A stretch of DNA of 64,000 nucleotides from assembly GCA_019414565.1 (NCBI GenBank), contig DXLU01000006.1:27884-91883 (forward strand), read 5' to 3'. The number at the start of each line of letters is the position of its first letter. The first letter of the stretch is position 1. Source of the DNA: Collinsella sp. (lineage in GTDB: Bacteria > Actinomycetota > Coriobacteriia > Coriobacteriales > Coriobacteriaceae). The notes under the pieces were generated by a model, which saw nothing but the letters and a program-made list of their open reading frames with translations, had not been told where the DNA came from and did no database searches. A program made the translations under genes and the position numbers. Positions 30,648 through 40,462 of this stretch are shown in pieces.

Positions 30648-31586
30648 ATGACAGACATCGTCCACGTCGAAAACCTCGTCAAGCGCTACGACGATCTTAT
30701 CGCGCTCGACCACTTTAACCTGAGCATCGCCCCCGGCGAGATCTTTGGTCTGCTGGGCCCCAACGGCTCGGGCAAGACCACGTCCATCAACTGCATCCTG
30801 CAGCTGCTCGCTTACGACAAGGGCACCATCGAGCTGTTCGGCGAGCCCATGACGCCCACGCGTTACGACCTCAAACGTCGCATCGGCGTGGTGCCGCAGC
30901 AGGTGGCGGTGTTCAACGAGCTCACCGTGCGCGAGAACATCGACTATTTCTGTAGTCTCTACGTCAGCGACCGCAAGCGCCGCCGTGCGCTGGTGGACGA
31001 GGCGATCGACTTTGTTGGGCTGGGTGACTTTACCAAGTTCCGCCCCGGCAAGCTCTCGGGCGGCCTGGCACGCCGCCTCAACATTGCCTGCGGTATCGCA
31101 CACAAGCCCGAGCTCATCTTTTTTGACGAGCCCACGGTGGCGGTCGACCCGCAGAGCCGCAACGCCATCCTGGAGGGCATCTGCCGCCTGCGCGACGAAG
31201 GCGCCACGGTGGTGTATACCAGCCATTACATGGAGGAAGTCGAGCAGATTTGCAGCCGCATCATGATCATGGACGGCGGGCGCGTGCTGGCGCAGGGCAC
31301 CAACGACGAGCTCAAGCGCATGATCCAGATGGGCGAGCGCGTGACCGTCGAGGTCGGCGCCGTCGAGACCGCTACGGTCGAGCGCCTGCGCGCCCTCGAG
31401 CACGTGCTTTCGGTCGAGCTGTCCGGCGGTGAGCTCGTCTGCACCTGCGAAGCGAGTCCGCACAATCTGGTCGACATCCTCGACACGCTGCGCGCCGCCG
31501 ACGTGGCGCTCGGCCGCGTGTGGAGTGAGCCGCCGACCCTCAACGACGTGTTCCTCGAGATCACCGGCCGCGAGCTGCGCGACTAG
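30648..31586 (+). CDS. ABC-2 exporter ATPase
   Basis: This 312-residue ATPase has Walker A GPNGSGKTTS, a Q-loop at VVPQQ, the signature KLSGGLARRL (a variant of LSGGQ) and Walker B LIFFDEPTVAVDP, then H-loop SHYMEE. The ~80-residue C-terminal domain is typical of drug or lipid exporters (DrrA-like). It is followed within 10 bp by two permease genes. Divergence from a LuxR-type two-component system suggests induction by that system. Confidence 0.92.
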   Translation: MTDIVHVENLVKRYDDLIALDHFNLSIAPGEIFGLLGPNGSGKTTSINCILQLLAYDKGTIELFGEPMTPTRYDLKRRIGVVPQQVAVFNELTVRENIDYFCSLYVSDRKRRRALVDEAIDFVGLGDFTKFRPGKLSGGLARRLNIACGIAHKPELIFFDEPTVAVDPQSRNAILEGICRLRDEGATVVYTSHYMEEVEQICSRIMIMDGGRVLAQGTNDELKRMIQMGERVTVEVGAVETATVERLRALEHVLSVELSGGELVCTCEASPHNLVDILDTLRAADVALGRVWSEPPTLNDVFLEITGRELRD

Positions 31587-31595
31587 GGGGCAGCC

Positions 31596-32783
31596 ATGTT
31601 CAACACCATCATCACTACGGTCAAGACGCTGCTGCGCCGGCCGAGCACGTGGGTCTGGGGTGCTCTCTTTCCCATTGCGCTTTCCACGATGTTCATGTTT
31701 ATGTTTGCGAACCTCAGCTCCGACGGCACGGTCGATCCGGTGCCGGTTGCCGTCGTGGCGGACGAGGCCTGGGACGCTTCGACCTTTAAGAGCGTGGCGA
31801 CGTCGCTCGACGAGGAGGGCGACGACCAACTGCTCGAGATCCATGAGTGCGACGACGCAGCCGATGCGAACCGTGCGCTTAAGGCCGGCGAGGTCGCGGG
31901 CATCTATACGGTCGACGACGCGGGCACGCCCAAGCTCACGCTGCTATCGAGCTACGACAGCTCGCGTGCCTCATCGGTGCTCACCGACCGTAGCATTTTG
32001 GAGACGGTGGCAAGCTCGTATACGCAAAATGCCGAGCTCATGTCCCAGATTGCCCAGAACAACCCGGCGGCACTCGCCGACCCGGAGGTGGTTGCGCGCG
32101 CCCTGTCGCTCAAGGGCGGAACCCGCCGTGTGAGCCTGACACGCATCACGCCCGATGGCACGGTCATCTACTATTACGCGCTCTTTGGCCTGGTCGCGAT
32201 GATGTCTGCCGAGTTTGCCGCCTTGAGCGTCGTCGATCTGCAGCCCAATCTGTCGGGCCTTGGCGCGCGTCGCTGCGTGGGCGGCCTTTCCAAAACGGCG
32301 TCGCTGGCTGGTATCTTTGTGGGCTCGTGGCTGGTCTCCTTTGCCTCGATGACGATCGCGATCGGCTACGTGCGCCTGGTCGTGGGCGTCGACTTTGGCG
32401 GGCGCGAGGGACTGTGTTTGGTGGGCGGCGCCGCTTCCGCGCTTGCCGCCACGGGCTTGGGACTCTTTGTGGGCACGCTTCCCGTTAAGGGCGGCAAGGC
32501 GTCCAAGTCCGGCATCCTCACGGGCTTTGCCACCACGTGCGCCCTGTTCGCCGGCCTCTACGGCGAGCCGGCGATGGCGCTTGCCGACGACGTCGCCCGC
32601 GCCTGCCCGGCCGAGTGCTGGCTCAACCCCGTCAAGCTCATCTGCGACATGTTCAACCGCCTGTATTTCTTTGAGGACCTGGGCCCCTTTGCCGTTCGCA
32701 CCGGCGCGCTGGTCCTTATGGCGCTGCTGTTCGTTGCCGCCGCCACGCTGATCTTTGGAAGGAGCCGCTATGAGCACCTTTAA
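31596..32783 (+). CDS. ABC-2 type permease, first subunit
   Basis: The 395-residue protein has one N-terminal membrane segment (WGALFPIALSTMFMFMFANL), a ~150-residue extracytoplasmic domain, and about five C-terminal membrane segments. This is the ABC-2_membrane_3-like layout. It pairs with the next permease, whose start it overlaps by 14 bp. The substrate is unknown. Confidence 0.85.
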   Translation: MFNTIITTVKTLLRRPSTWVWGALFPIALSTMFMFMFANLSSDGTVDPVPVAVVADEAWDASTFKSVATSLDEEGDDQLLEIHECDDAADANRALKAGEVAGIYTVDDAGTPKLTLLSSYDSSRASSVLTDRSILETVASSYTQNAELMSQIAQNNPAALADPEVVARALSLKGGTRRVSLTRITPDGTVIYYYALFGLVAMMSAEFAALSVVDLQPNLSGLGARRCVGGLSKTASLAGIFVGSWLVSFASMTIAIGYVRLVVGVDFGGREGLCLVGGAASALAATGLGLFVGTLPVKGGKASKSGILTGFATTCALFAGLYGEPAMALADDVARACPAECWLNPVKLICDMFNRLYFFEDLGPFAVRTGALVLMALLFVAAATLIFGRSRYEHL

Positions 32784-33975
32784 GACCGCGCTTCGCATGG
32801 CGCTGGCGCACCCGTTCTACCTGCTCATCTATACGGTGTTCATCTCGCTCATGGGCGTATTCATCGCGGCCTCGGTGAGCTGGAATTCGTCGCAGCTCAC
32901 CGAGTACAAGCCCTACGACGCCAACGTGATCGTGGTCGACCGCGACGACGGCGATCTTTCGCGTGCGCTTACCAAGCATCTGGGGTCGCGCTTTGACCTG
33001 GTCACGGGTGTTGGCGACGATACGTACGATCTTGCGGACGCGCTCTCCAAGAGTAATAGCGCCAAGGGCAGCGCCGACTGCGTGTTCTTTATCCCGGAGG
33101 GGTTTGAGGACGATCTTGTTGCAGCCGCCCGCGTGGGGGAGTCCCTGCCCAAGCTCGATGTGACCTACGGTGTTAGCACCATGGCGGCGGCGCTTTCGTC
33201 TGCCGAGGCCTCGCGCTGGATCTCGCTCGCGGGCGCTGCGGCCGCACTTGAGCCCGCTGCCTCCAACGGTGACGTCGCAAGGGCCGCCGAGCACGCGGCC
33301 GCAAAGCGCGCGGAGGTCCAGATCGAGCAGGTCAAGGTCGACTCGACTGCCGCCGCCACGCTCGAGTCGTACTTCAACTTTGGCGCGTACGCGATCATCT
33401 CGTCGGTCATCGTGTCGGTGGGATTGGTGTTCTCGGGCATGAACGAGTCCGAGCGCGTGCGCCGCATGGATGCCGGCCCGGTCTCCGAGCGCCAGCGTTC
33501 GCTCGCCGTGTTTGCGGCCGCCGCCGTGCTCACCGTCTGTATCTGGTTTGTGTCGAGCATGATGGGCGTCGTGGGCTTTGCCGGCGCGGTTGCCGAGGTC
33601 GGCGTGGGCCGTGTGTGCCTGGCGCTGGCAGCGACGTTTGCCTTGGCGTGCACGCCGCTGGCCGTTGGCTTTACGCTTTCGAGTCTGGGCGCGCGCGAGG
33701 AGCTGCTCAACGGTGTGGGCAACCTGCTCGGCATGCTCATGACGTTTTTGGGCGGCGCCTGGATGCCGCTGTCGCTGATGGGTTCGGCCGTGCAGACGGT
33801 GGCGCACTTTGTGCCGACGTTTTGGGTGAACGACGCGATCGGCAAGGCACTCGCTTCGGACCTGACGTCTGCCGTGTTGGGCGACATCGCCTGCGACCTG
33901 GGCGTCGCCGTGCTCTTCGCCGCCGCCATCGCCGCCGTAGGCCTAGCCCTCGCCCACAACAAATCCCGCGTCTAA
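32770..33975 (+). CDS. ABC-2 type permease, second subunit
   Basis: The 401-residue protein has the same layout as its neighbour: N-terminal membrane segment (PFYLLIYTVFISLMGVF), an extracytoplasmic domain of ~170 residues with an Ala-rich helix, and C-terminal membrane segments ending in ALAHNKSR. The two permeases would form a heterodimer. ATG 32770 has GGAAGGAG upstream; an in-frame ATG at 32755 is less likely. Confidence 0.85.
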   Translation: MSTFKTALRMALAHPFYLLIYTVFISLMGVFIAASVSWNSSQLTEYKPYDANVIVVDRDDGDLSRALTKHLGSRFDLVTGVGDDTYDLADALSKSNSAKGSADCVFFIPEGFEDDLVAAARVGESLPKLDVTYGVSTMAAALSSAEASRWISLAGAAAALEPAASNGDVARAAEHAAAKRAEVQIEQVKVDSTAAATLESYFNFGAYAIISSVIVSVGLVFSGMNESERVRRMDAGPVSERQRSLAVFAAAAVLTVCIWFVSSMMGVVGFAGAVAEVGVGRVCLALAATFALACTPLAVGFTLSSLGAREELLNGVGNLLGMLMTFLGGAWMPLSLMGSAVQTVAHFVPTFWVNDAIGKALASDLTSAVLGDIACDLGVAVLFAAAIAAVGLALAHNKSRV

Positions 33976-33979
33976 CCGC

Positions 33980-34180
33980 CTAGTCATTGGGTACTCATTG
34001 GGGACAGACTTAAACGACCAAGAGTGGTCATTGGGGACAGTCTTTGCCGAACCGCCGGCTTGCCGGCCGGGTTGCCAAGGACTGTCCCCAACTGCCGGCA
34101 GGAAAGGAACGTCCCTAACTGTCGGGTGGCGAAAGAGCGTCCCCAGCGGCTAGCCATTTAAGTACGTCCCCAATGACTAG
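33980..34180. repeat. Composite TAGTCATTGGGG-type inverted repeat (201 bp)
   Basis: Outer arms CTAGTCATTGG (33980) and CCAATGACTAG (34170-34180) enclose a hairpin in which GGGGACAGTC (34033) pairs with GACTGTCCCC (34080-34089). It starts 4 bp after a stop codon. Relatives are at 37660-37775 and 46244-46283. The ~285-bp gap to the next gene holds nothing else convincing. Confidence 0.85.
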
Positions 34181-34273
34181 TCTGAAATAAAATCCAGGCC
34201 TCGCCCAAAAATAGTTCGCCAAGGTTTACTATTACGCTCATAAAGTAGTACGAGGCTAACAATGGGGGATACC

Positions 34274-34987
34274 ATGGCAACGCAGGAAGCCTATGTCCAG
34301 GTCAAAGGGCTCAAAAAACACTACGGCGACGGCGATGCACGCCTGACGGTGCTCGACGGTATCGATACGTCCATCAACCGCGGCGAGATCTGCGTCATGC
34401 TGGGGCCCTCGGGCTCGGGCAAATCGACGTTTCTCAACCTGATCGGTGGCCTGGAAGATGCCGACGGCGGCTCTATCATGGTAGACGGCTGCGACCTCAC
34501 GGTGCTCAAGCCGGCTGATTTGGGCGAGTACCGACGCCGCGAGCTGGGTTTTGTCTTTCAGTTCTACAACCTGGTGCCCGACCTTACCATCAAGGAAAAC
34601 ATCGAGGTCACGGCGCACCTATCCAAAAGCCCGCTCGACGTCGACGATCTGCTGCGTTCGCTGGGCCTCTACGAGCACCGCAACAAGTTCCCGCGTCAGG
34701 TTTCGGGTGGCCAGCAGCAGCGCTGCGCCATCGGCCGTGCGCTCGTCAAAAATCCGGGCCTGCTGCTGTGCGACGAGCCCACGGGCGCACTCGACTACAA
34801 GACGTCCAAAGAAATTCTGCAGCTCATGGAGGACGTCAACCGCACCTACGGCTGCACCATCATTATCGTCACCCACAACGCCGCCATCGCGCGCATGGCC
34901 AACCGCGTGCTGCGCCTGCGCGACGGCCGCATTGTCGAGGACGAGCTCAACGCCGAGCCCGTCCCGGCCGCCAAGCTCGATTGGTAG
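34274..34987 (+). CDS. ABC transporter ATPase of the MacB/LolD type
   Basis: The 237-residue ATPase has Walker A GPSGSGKSTF, Q-loop FQFYNL, signature VSGGQQQR, Walker B LLLCDEPTGALD and H-loop VTHN. GGGGGA precedes ATG 34274, which I prefer to ATG 34262. It is followed 8 bp later by an FtsX-type permease. Together they resemble mechanotransmission ABC systems for peptides or antibiotics rather than importers. Confidence 0.92.
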   Translation: MATQEAYVQVKGLKKHYGDGDARLTVLDGIDTSINRGEICVMLGPSGSGKSTFLNLIGGLEDADGGSIMVDGCDLTVLKPADLGEYRRRELGFVFQFYNLVPDLTIKENIEVTAHLSKSPLDVDDLLRSLGLYEHRNKFPRQVSGGQQQRCAIGRALVKNPGLLLCDEPTGALDYKTSKEILQLMEDVNRTYGCTIIIVTHNAAIARMANRVLRLRDGRIVEDELNAEPVPAAKLDW

Positions 34988-34995
34988 GCGACGCA

Positions 34996-37662
34996 ATGAC
35001 ACCTCTCGCAAAACGACTCCCGCGCGAGCTGCGCCGCAATATCGGCAAGTACCTGGGCATCTTTTTGCTTATGTGCGGAAGCATCGCCCTCACGTCGGGC
35101 TTTTTGCTCGCGGCGCATTCCATCGGCTGCCTCATTGACGACATGCGCGATGCGTACACGATCGAGGACGGCCGCGTGACTACCTCCTTCGAGGCCACCA
35201 AAGATCAGCTCAAGGCTGCCGAAGACGCGGCTGAGGACGTCGGCGGCGTTACGTTCTACAAGAACTTCTCTATCGACGCCATCATCAAAAAGGCGGCTGG
35301 CGACGACGGCACCAAGCGCACCCTGCGCACCTACGCGCATCGCACCAAGGTTGACATTGCGTCCTACTGCGAAGGCAGGCAGCCCAAGACGGACGATGAG
35401 GTGGCAATCGACCGTGTCTTCGCCACCAACAACGACCTCGCCGTGGGCGATAAGGTCGAGCTTGAGGGCCGCACCTACACCATCTGCGGCATCATGACCC
35501 AGCCCGATAGCCAGGCGCTGTTCCTCGACAATTCGGACTTTACGGTGAACACCATCACGTACGGCGTGGCCGAGGTCACCGACGCCGGCTTTGCCGCGCT
35601 TGAGGACGCCGGCGGCGCGCCTGCCTACACCTACTCCTTTACCTTTACCGATCGCGATCTCCCCACCGCGGATCGCATCGATGCGGAGCAGGATATGGTC
35701 GAGGCGCTGACCGATGCCGATGCGCGCGTGGACGATCTGATCGATGCCGATTCCAATCAGGGCATTGGCTATGCGCGCGACGACGTGGACGGCGACTCCA
35801 TGATGTGGATGACGTTGCTCGACATCATCATCGTGATCATGGCGTTTGTCTTTGTGGTGCTCACCGACGCCACCATCGAGGAGGAGAGCGCCATTATCGG
35901 CACGCTGCTCGCCAGCGGCTATCGCCGTCGCGAAATCGTGCTGCACTACCTAGCGCTTCCCGCCATCGTAGGCGTGGCCGCGGCGCTACTGGGCACCGCT
36001 CTCGGCGTTGCGTTCTTTACCGAGCCCATGCGCGGTCTCTACTACGGCTCGTACAGCCTGCCGCCCTTCCAGGTGTACTGGAGCTGGGAGATCTTTGTGA
36101 AGTGCGCCGTGGTTCCCGCCGCCGCGCTCATTCTCATCACGCTGGTGGGCCTGCTTCGCAAGATGGGCAAGACGCCGTTGCAGTTCCTTCGTCACGAGGC
36201 GAGCGGCAAATCGGGCACCAAGCGCGGCCTGCAGCTGCCGGAGCGCATGGGCTTTGTCTCGCGCTTCCGCCTGCGCGTCTTCCTGCGCAACCTGGGCAAC
36301 TTCGCCACGCTCTTCGTGGGCATTGCGTTTGGGTCGCTGCTTTTGCTCTTTGGCCTGGCGATTTTGCCCACGATGACGCACTACGCGGACAACCTCGAGA
36401 CGAGCCTGGTCGCCGAGCATCAGTACACACTCAAGGCGCCGCTGGAGCTCGAGGGCACTGCCGAGGAGCGCGAGCAGTGGTCGGCGCTCGAGCGCTTGCA
36501 GTCGATTGACGGCGCGCTGCTCTCCGCCGCCCAGGATGCCGATGACGAGCTTGACGACGCGGCCGATGCGGCGCAGACGGCAGCCGATGCCGCGACCGCA
36601 TCTCCGTCTGCCGAGAGCCTGACTGCAGCGCAGGATGCGCTTGCTAAGGTCAAGGACAAGAAGGATGCGCTCTACGCACGCCTCGACGATCTTGCCGATG
36701 CCCTCGGCTGCGACCGCGATGAGGCCATCGACCTGATCGACAAGGCCTCTAAGATCGACACCGACAACGACGACATTCACCCGATCAACACGACCGACAA
36801 CGGCGCGGGCGCAATCGCGCAGGCCGAGAAATATGCCGTTTACCAGCTGCAATACGACCGCGGCGATGGTAATGGCGAGGAGACGATTTCCGTCTACGGC
36901 ATTTCATCTCATTCGCGCTATTGGAAAGACCTCAACGTCGGCGACGGGCGCGTCGTCTTTGGCGGCGGTCTGCTCGATAAGTTTGGCTGGAGCGAGGGCC
37001 AGAAGGTCGAGCTTCGCGACAAGTACGAGGCTCGGGATTATTCTCTTGAGTACGCGGGTAAGGACTGCATCTGGGGTTCAAAGTCGGACATGAATATCTA
37101 TATGAGCATCGATGACTTTAACGAGCTGTTCGGCAACGACGCCGCCTACTTTAACGGCTATGTGAGCGACGAGAAGCTCGACCTCGATGCTCGTTACTTT
37201 GCCGGTGACACCACGCCCGACGACATGCGCGCCGTGGGTGACCAGTTTATCGGCATGATGAGCAAAATGATCGGCATGATGGTCGGGCTCGCGGTGTTTA
37301 TCTTCCTGCTGTTTATGTACCTGCTGACCAAGGCGGTGATCGACCACAGCGCCCGTTCGATCAGCTACATGAAAGTCTTTGGCTATCGCGATAGCGAGAT
37401 CTCGCATCTGTACATCCGCTCGATCACGCTGTGCGTGGCGGCGTCGCTCGTGCTGAGCCTGCCGGTCATTATTGGCTCGTTCACGGCCATCTTCCGCTCG
37501 ATGCTGCTCGCCTACAACGGCAATATCGAGATCTACGTGCCCGCTTGGTCCATGGCTGCATGCATCGGCATCGGCTTTGCGACCTACCTGGTCGTGGCGC
37601 TGCTGCACACGCGCTCTATCAAGCGCGTCAGCCTGGCCGAAGCCCTCAAGGTGCAGGAGTAG
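34996..37662 (+). CDS. FtsX-family ABC permease (MacB-like core, large)
   Basis: The 888-residue permease has an N-terminal membrane segment (GKYLGIFLLMCGSIALTSGF), a first extracytoplasmic domain, three membrane segments (FtsX domain at ~270-390), a second loop with a helical Ala/Asp-rich part likely to be a coiled coil (~530-610), and a C-terminal FtsX domain (~750-870). Two FtsX blocks in one chain match the long YtrF/BceB-like permeases. The TAG stop is the first codon of a TAGTCATTGGGG repeat. Confidence 0.88.
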   Translation: MTPLAKRLPRELRRNIGKYLGIFLLMCGSIALTSGFLLAAHSIGCLIDDMRDAYTIEDGRVTTSFEATKDQLKAAEDAAEDVGGVTFYKNFSIDAIIKKAAGDDGTKRTLRTYAHRTKVDIASYCEGRQPKTDDEVAIDRVFATNNDLAVGDKVELEGRTYTICGIMTQPDSQALFLDNSDFTVNTITYGVAEVTDAGFAALEDAGGAPAYTYSFTFTDRDLPTADRIDAEQDMVEALTDADARVDDLIDADSNQGIGYARDDVDGDSMMWMTLLDIIIVIMAFVFVVLTDATIEEESAIIGTLLASGYRRREIVLHYLALPAIVGVAAALLGTALGVAFFTEPMRGLYYGSYSLPPFQVYWSWEIFVKCAVVPAAALILITLVGLLRKMGKTPLQFLRHEASGKSGTKRGLQLPERMGFVSRFRLRVFLRNLGNFATLFVGIAFGSLLLLFGLAILPTMTHYADNLETSLVAEHQYTLKAPLELEGTAEEREQWSALERLQSIDGALLSAAQDADDELDDAADAAQTAADAATASPSAESLTAAQDALAKVKDKKDALYARLDDLADALGCDRDEAIDLIDKASKIDTDNDDIHPINTTDNGAGAIAQAEKYAVYQLQYDRGDGNGEETISVYGISSHSRYWKDLNVGDGRVVFGGGLLDKFGWSEGQKVELRDKYEARDYSLEYAGKDCIWGSKSDMNIYMSIDDFNELFGNDAAYFNGYVSDEKLDLDARYFAGDTTPDDMRAVGDQFIGMMSKMIGMMVGLAVFIFLLFMYLLTKAVIDHSARSISYMKVFGYRDSEISHLYIRSITLCVAASLVLSLPVIIGSFTAIFRSMLLAYNGNIEIYVPAWSMAACIGIGFATYLVVALLHTRSIKRVSLAEALKVQE

Positions 37663-37775
37663 TCATTGGGGACGTTCTTAAACGACTAGTCGTTGGGGAC
37701 AGTCTTTGCCGGATCGCCGGCTCGCTGGCCGGGCGGCAAGCACTCATTTAAGTCTGTCCCCAATGAGTGCCTAGC
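37660..37775. repeat. TAGTCATTGGGG-type inverted repeat, second copy
   Basis: TAGTCATTGGGGAC begins with the stop codon of the FtsX gene, and GTCCCCAATGAGTGC closes the element. An inner GGGGACAGTCTTTGCC stem resembles the copy at 33980. Confidence 0.85.
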
Positions 37776-37863
37776 GACTCGGCGTTGCGCTTGACTTCAA
37801 CCCCACTTCAACGGGTACCATCCTCTATGTCTGTAACGCCATATAGACCGAGGGGATAGATCT

Positions 37864-39069
37864 ATGACCGCAACCGCACCCGCAGCACCGGCAAAGGTGT
37901 ACTTCACCAACCTGCGCACGCATGCTCGCGAGAGCCAGCTCGACAAACTCAAACGCCTCATTCGCCGCGCCGGCATTGAGCAGATCGACTTCGAGAACAA
38001 GTTCGTCGCTATCAAGATTCACTTTGGCGAGCTGGGTAACCTGAGCTTTCTGCGCCCAAACTACGCCCGCGCCGTCGCAGACGTCGTGAAGGAGCTGGGC
38101 GGCAAACCCTTCCTCACCGACTGCAACACGCTCTATGTGGGCAGCCGCAAAAACGCGCTCGAGCACATCGACACCGCCTACCAGAACGGCTTTACCCCGT
38201 ATGCCACGGGTTGCCAGATCATCATCGCCGACGGCCTCAAGGGCACCGACGAGGCGCTCGTTCCGGTCGAGGGCGGCGAGTACGTGCGCGAGGCAAAGAT
38301 CGGCCAGGCACTCATGGACGCCGACATCGTGATTAGCCTCACCCACTTTAAGGGCCATGAGCAGGCCGGCTTTGGCGGCGCCATGAAGAACCTGGGTATG
38401 GGCGGCGGTAGCCGTGCCGGCAAGATGGAGCAGCATGCCGCCGGCAAGCCGAACGTCGCGACCGAGCACTGCGTTGGCTGCCGTGCCTGCGAAAAGATCT
38501 GTGCGCACAACGCCATCTCGTTTGACGATACCCGCGAGCGCGAGCTTGCCAACGGCAACGCCCGCACGGTGCACGTGGCCGCCATCGACCACGATCGCTG
38601 CGTGGGCTGCGGACGCTGCATTGCGGCGTGCAACCAGGACTGCATCAAGCCCGACTATGATGCCGCGGCCGACGTACTCAACTACAAGATCGCTGAGTAC
38701 ACGAAGGCCATCGTCGACGGCCGCCCGAGCTTCCACATCTCGCTCGCCATGGACATCAGCCCCAACTGCGATTGCCACCCCGAAAACGACACGCCCATCG
38801 TCAACGACATCGGCATGTTCGCGAGCTTCGACCCGGTCGCCATCGACCAGGCCTGCGCCGACGCCGTCCTGGCGTCCGAGCCGCTGCCTAACACCGAGCT
38901 TACCGACAGCGCGGCCAAGATGGAGCATAATCACGAGCGTCTGGAGGGTGAGCAGGCCAAGGATCCTTTCTGCATCACGCATCCCGACACCGACTGGCGC
39001 GCGTGCATCGCACATGCCGAAAAGATTGGTCTGGGCACGAGCAAATACGAGCTCATTGAGGTCAAGTAA
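37864..39069 (+). CDS. DUF362 iron-sulfur protein with two 4Fe-4S motifs
   Basis: The 401-residue protein has an N-terminal DUF362 domain (VAIKIHFGELGN, then VISLTHFKGHEQAGFGGAMK) interrupted by a ferredoxin-like segment with CVGCRACEKIC and CVGCGRCIAAC. It ends with NCDCHPENDTP and FDPVAIDQACAD, also DUF362-typical. The family is common in strict anaerobes and presumably redox-active, with no defined reaction. It has a GAGGGG ribosome site and its own terminator. Confidence 0.88.
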   Translation: MTATAPAAPAKVYFTNLRTHARESQLDKLKRLIRRAGIEQIDFENKFVAIKIHFGELGNLSFLRPNYARAVADVVKELGGKPFLTDCNTLYVGSRKNALEHIDTAYQNGFTPYATGCQIIIADGLKGTDEALVPVEGGEYVREAKIGQALMDADIVISLTHFKGHEQAGFGGAMKNLGMGGGSRAGKMEQHAAGKPNVATEHCVGCRACEKICAHNAISFDDTRERELANGNARTVHVAAIDHDRCVGCGRCIAACNQDCIKPDYDAAADVLNYKIAEYTKAIVDGRPSFHISLAMDISPNCDCHPENDTPIVNDIGMFASFDPVAIDQACADAVLASEPLPNTELTDSAAKMEHNHERLEGEQAKDPFCITHPDTDWRACIAHAEKIGLGTSKYELIEVK

Positions 39070-39121
39070 CGCCTAGCCATTGGACATATCAAGCGCTTTT
39101 GTAGCGCAACGTTAGCAAAAG

Positions 39122-39154
39122 CCGCCCGCGAGCACAGCGCTCGCGGGCGGTTTT
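39122..39154 (+). terminator. Terminator of the DUF362 gene
   Basis: CCGCCCGCGAGC (39122-39133) pairs with GCTCGCGGGCGG (39139-39150) and is followed by TTTT. Confidence 0.9.
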
Positions 39155-39158
39155 CCGG

Positions 39159-39276
39159 AAGTATGCGGCAAATTTCGAGACCGCCGAGCACACGACGTTT
39201 TTTGGCAACAAAACCCCTGATAAATTGTTGATAAAACTGCGGTCTGGTCGGCAGTTCCAGATTTTGCCGCATACTT
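39159..39276. repeat. Inverted-repeat element with AAGTATGCGGCAAA arms (118 bp)
   Basis: AAGTATGCGGCAAA (39159-39172) and its exact inverse at 39263-39276 flank an AT-rich interior. A second pair (GACCGC/GCGGTC) adds to the stem. It is non-coding and resembles the MITE-like elements at 28 kb in size and form, but the arm sequence is different. Confidence 0.75.
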
Positions 39277-39319
39277 TCGAAAATAGGGGTCAGATAAAGC
39301 CCCGGACGTTGCTTTTTGC

Positions 39320-40276
39320 CTAAAAATTCTTTCCGAGGAAGTCGTCGACCGTGTTCCAGTAGAGCTCGGGGTCAACTTGCGCACTCTTGGCGTGGGTGGC
39401 GCCATGAATGGTGAGCTTTTGCTTGACCTTGCTGGCGCACGCGTCGTAGTTTTGGTCGAGCATGTCGTACGGCACAAAGGTGTCCTGGTCGCCGTGGATG
39501 AACAACATGGGAACCGTCGCGTGTTTGAGTTGTTCCACACTGCTCGCCTTATGAAAGTCGTAGCCCGCGCGCACGTTGCACACCAAGTTTGCTACATCGA
39601 GCAAGGGAAAGCTGGGCAGGCCGAACACGTCCTTGAGCTGCAGAGAAAACTCGTCCCAAACACTTGTATAACCACAGTCTTCGATAGTGCATTTCACGTT
39701 TGCGGGCAGAGATTCCCCCGCGACGTTCATGGCGGTTGCCGCACCCATCGACTCGCCAAAGACCAGGATGCGCGCCTCGGGGTCAGCCTGAACGATTCGC
39801 TCGATCCATGCAACGACATCGAGCCGCTCGGGCCAGCCCATGCCGATATAGTCGCCGCCGGAGCGCTCGTGGGCACGGGCGGCAGGCGCGAGCACGTTCA
39901 TGCCGCGGTCATGGAATCGTTTGGCGTATCGGGCCATACCGATGGGCTCATCGGTGTATCCGTGTAGGCAGATAGCGTAATTGTGCGTGCTCTCTGGGGC
40001 GGCAAAATACCAAGCGGCAAGTTCGGTTCCGTCATCTGCGGTGAGGCTGCTGCTCTCGCGGTTCTCTTTAAACCATGCCCGCGCCTCGGTTCCCTCGGCA
40101 TCCGGCTGCTCACTTTCCTTGCCGTCCTGCATCATCTTCATGGTGTATGGCGCGCGGGGATTCAGCGCGAAGTCAAACAGAAAGTTGCCGGCAAATCCGA
40201 GCAGCGCAACGACAGCCACCAGTGCAACGATGCCGGCTATCTTGAGCTTTCGATGGGAATGTGCGTTTTGAGCCAT
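39320..40276 (-). CDS. Membrane-anchored alpha/beta-hydrolase
   Basis: The 318-residue protein has an N-terminal membrane anchor (IAGIVALVAVVALLGFAGNF) and an extracytoplasmic serine hydrolase domain. The catalytic triad is visible: Ser in VFGESMGAA, Asp in IHGDQDTFVP, His in GATHAKS. The oxyanion region is CLHGYTDEP. The family includes esterases and peptidases of the BAAT/FrsA-like group; the substrate is unknown. TAGGAG gives the ribosome site. Confidence 0.88.
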   Translation of the reverse strand: MAQNAHSHRKLKIAGIVALVAVVALLGFAGNFLFDFALNPRAPYTMKMMQDGKESEQPDAEGTEARAWFKENRESSSLTADDGTELAAWYFAAPESTHNYAICLHGYTDEPIGMARYAKRFHDRGMNVLAPAARAHERSGGDYIGMGWPERLDVVAWIERIVQADPEARILVFGESMGAATAMNVAGESLPANVKCTIEDCGYTSVWDEFSLQLKDVFGLPSFPLLDVANLVCNVRAGYDFHKASSVEQLKHATVPMLFIHGDQDTFVPYDMLDQNYDACASKVKQKLTIHGATHAKSAQVDPELYWNTVDDFLGKNF

Positions 40277-40284
40277 GCGGTATT

Positions 40285-40355
40285 CTCCTATAAGATGTTA
40301 ATACATCAACATTTAAAACAAGCGCATTATGGATGTTCGCCGTTGATGCGTCAAC
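40285..40355. promoter_or_regulatory. Possible operators upstream of the hydrolase gene
   Basis: GTTGATGCGTCAAC near 40340 is a short palindrome, and GATGTTAATACATCAACAT near 40295 has similar half-sites (ATCAAC/GTTGAT). Both lie just upstream of the start codon at 40276, suggesting a dimeric repressor site. The regulator is not in the window. Confidence 0.35.
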
Positions 40356-40462
40356 AAGCAAAGAATGGGTAAACAAAGGGTCACGTAAGGTGCAAATTTC
40401 GCACGTACCCAGACGCTTTGATATAGTGTTGAGAACTCTTTACATTGGAGGATGTAACCGGC

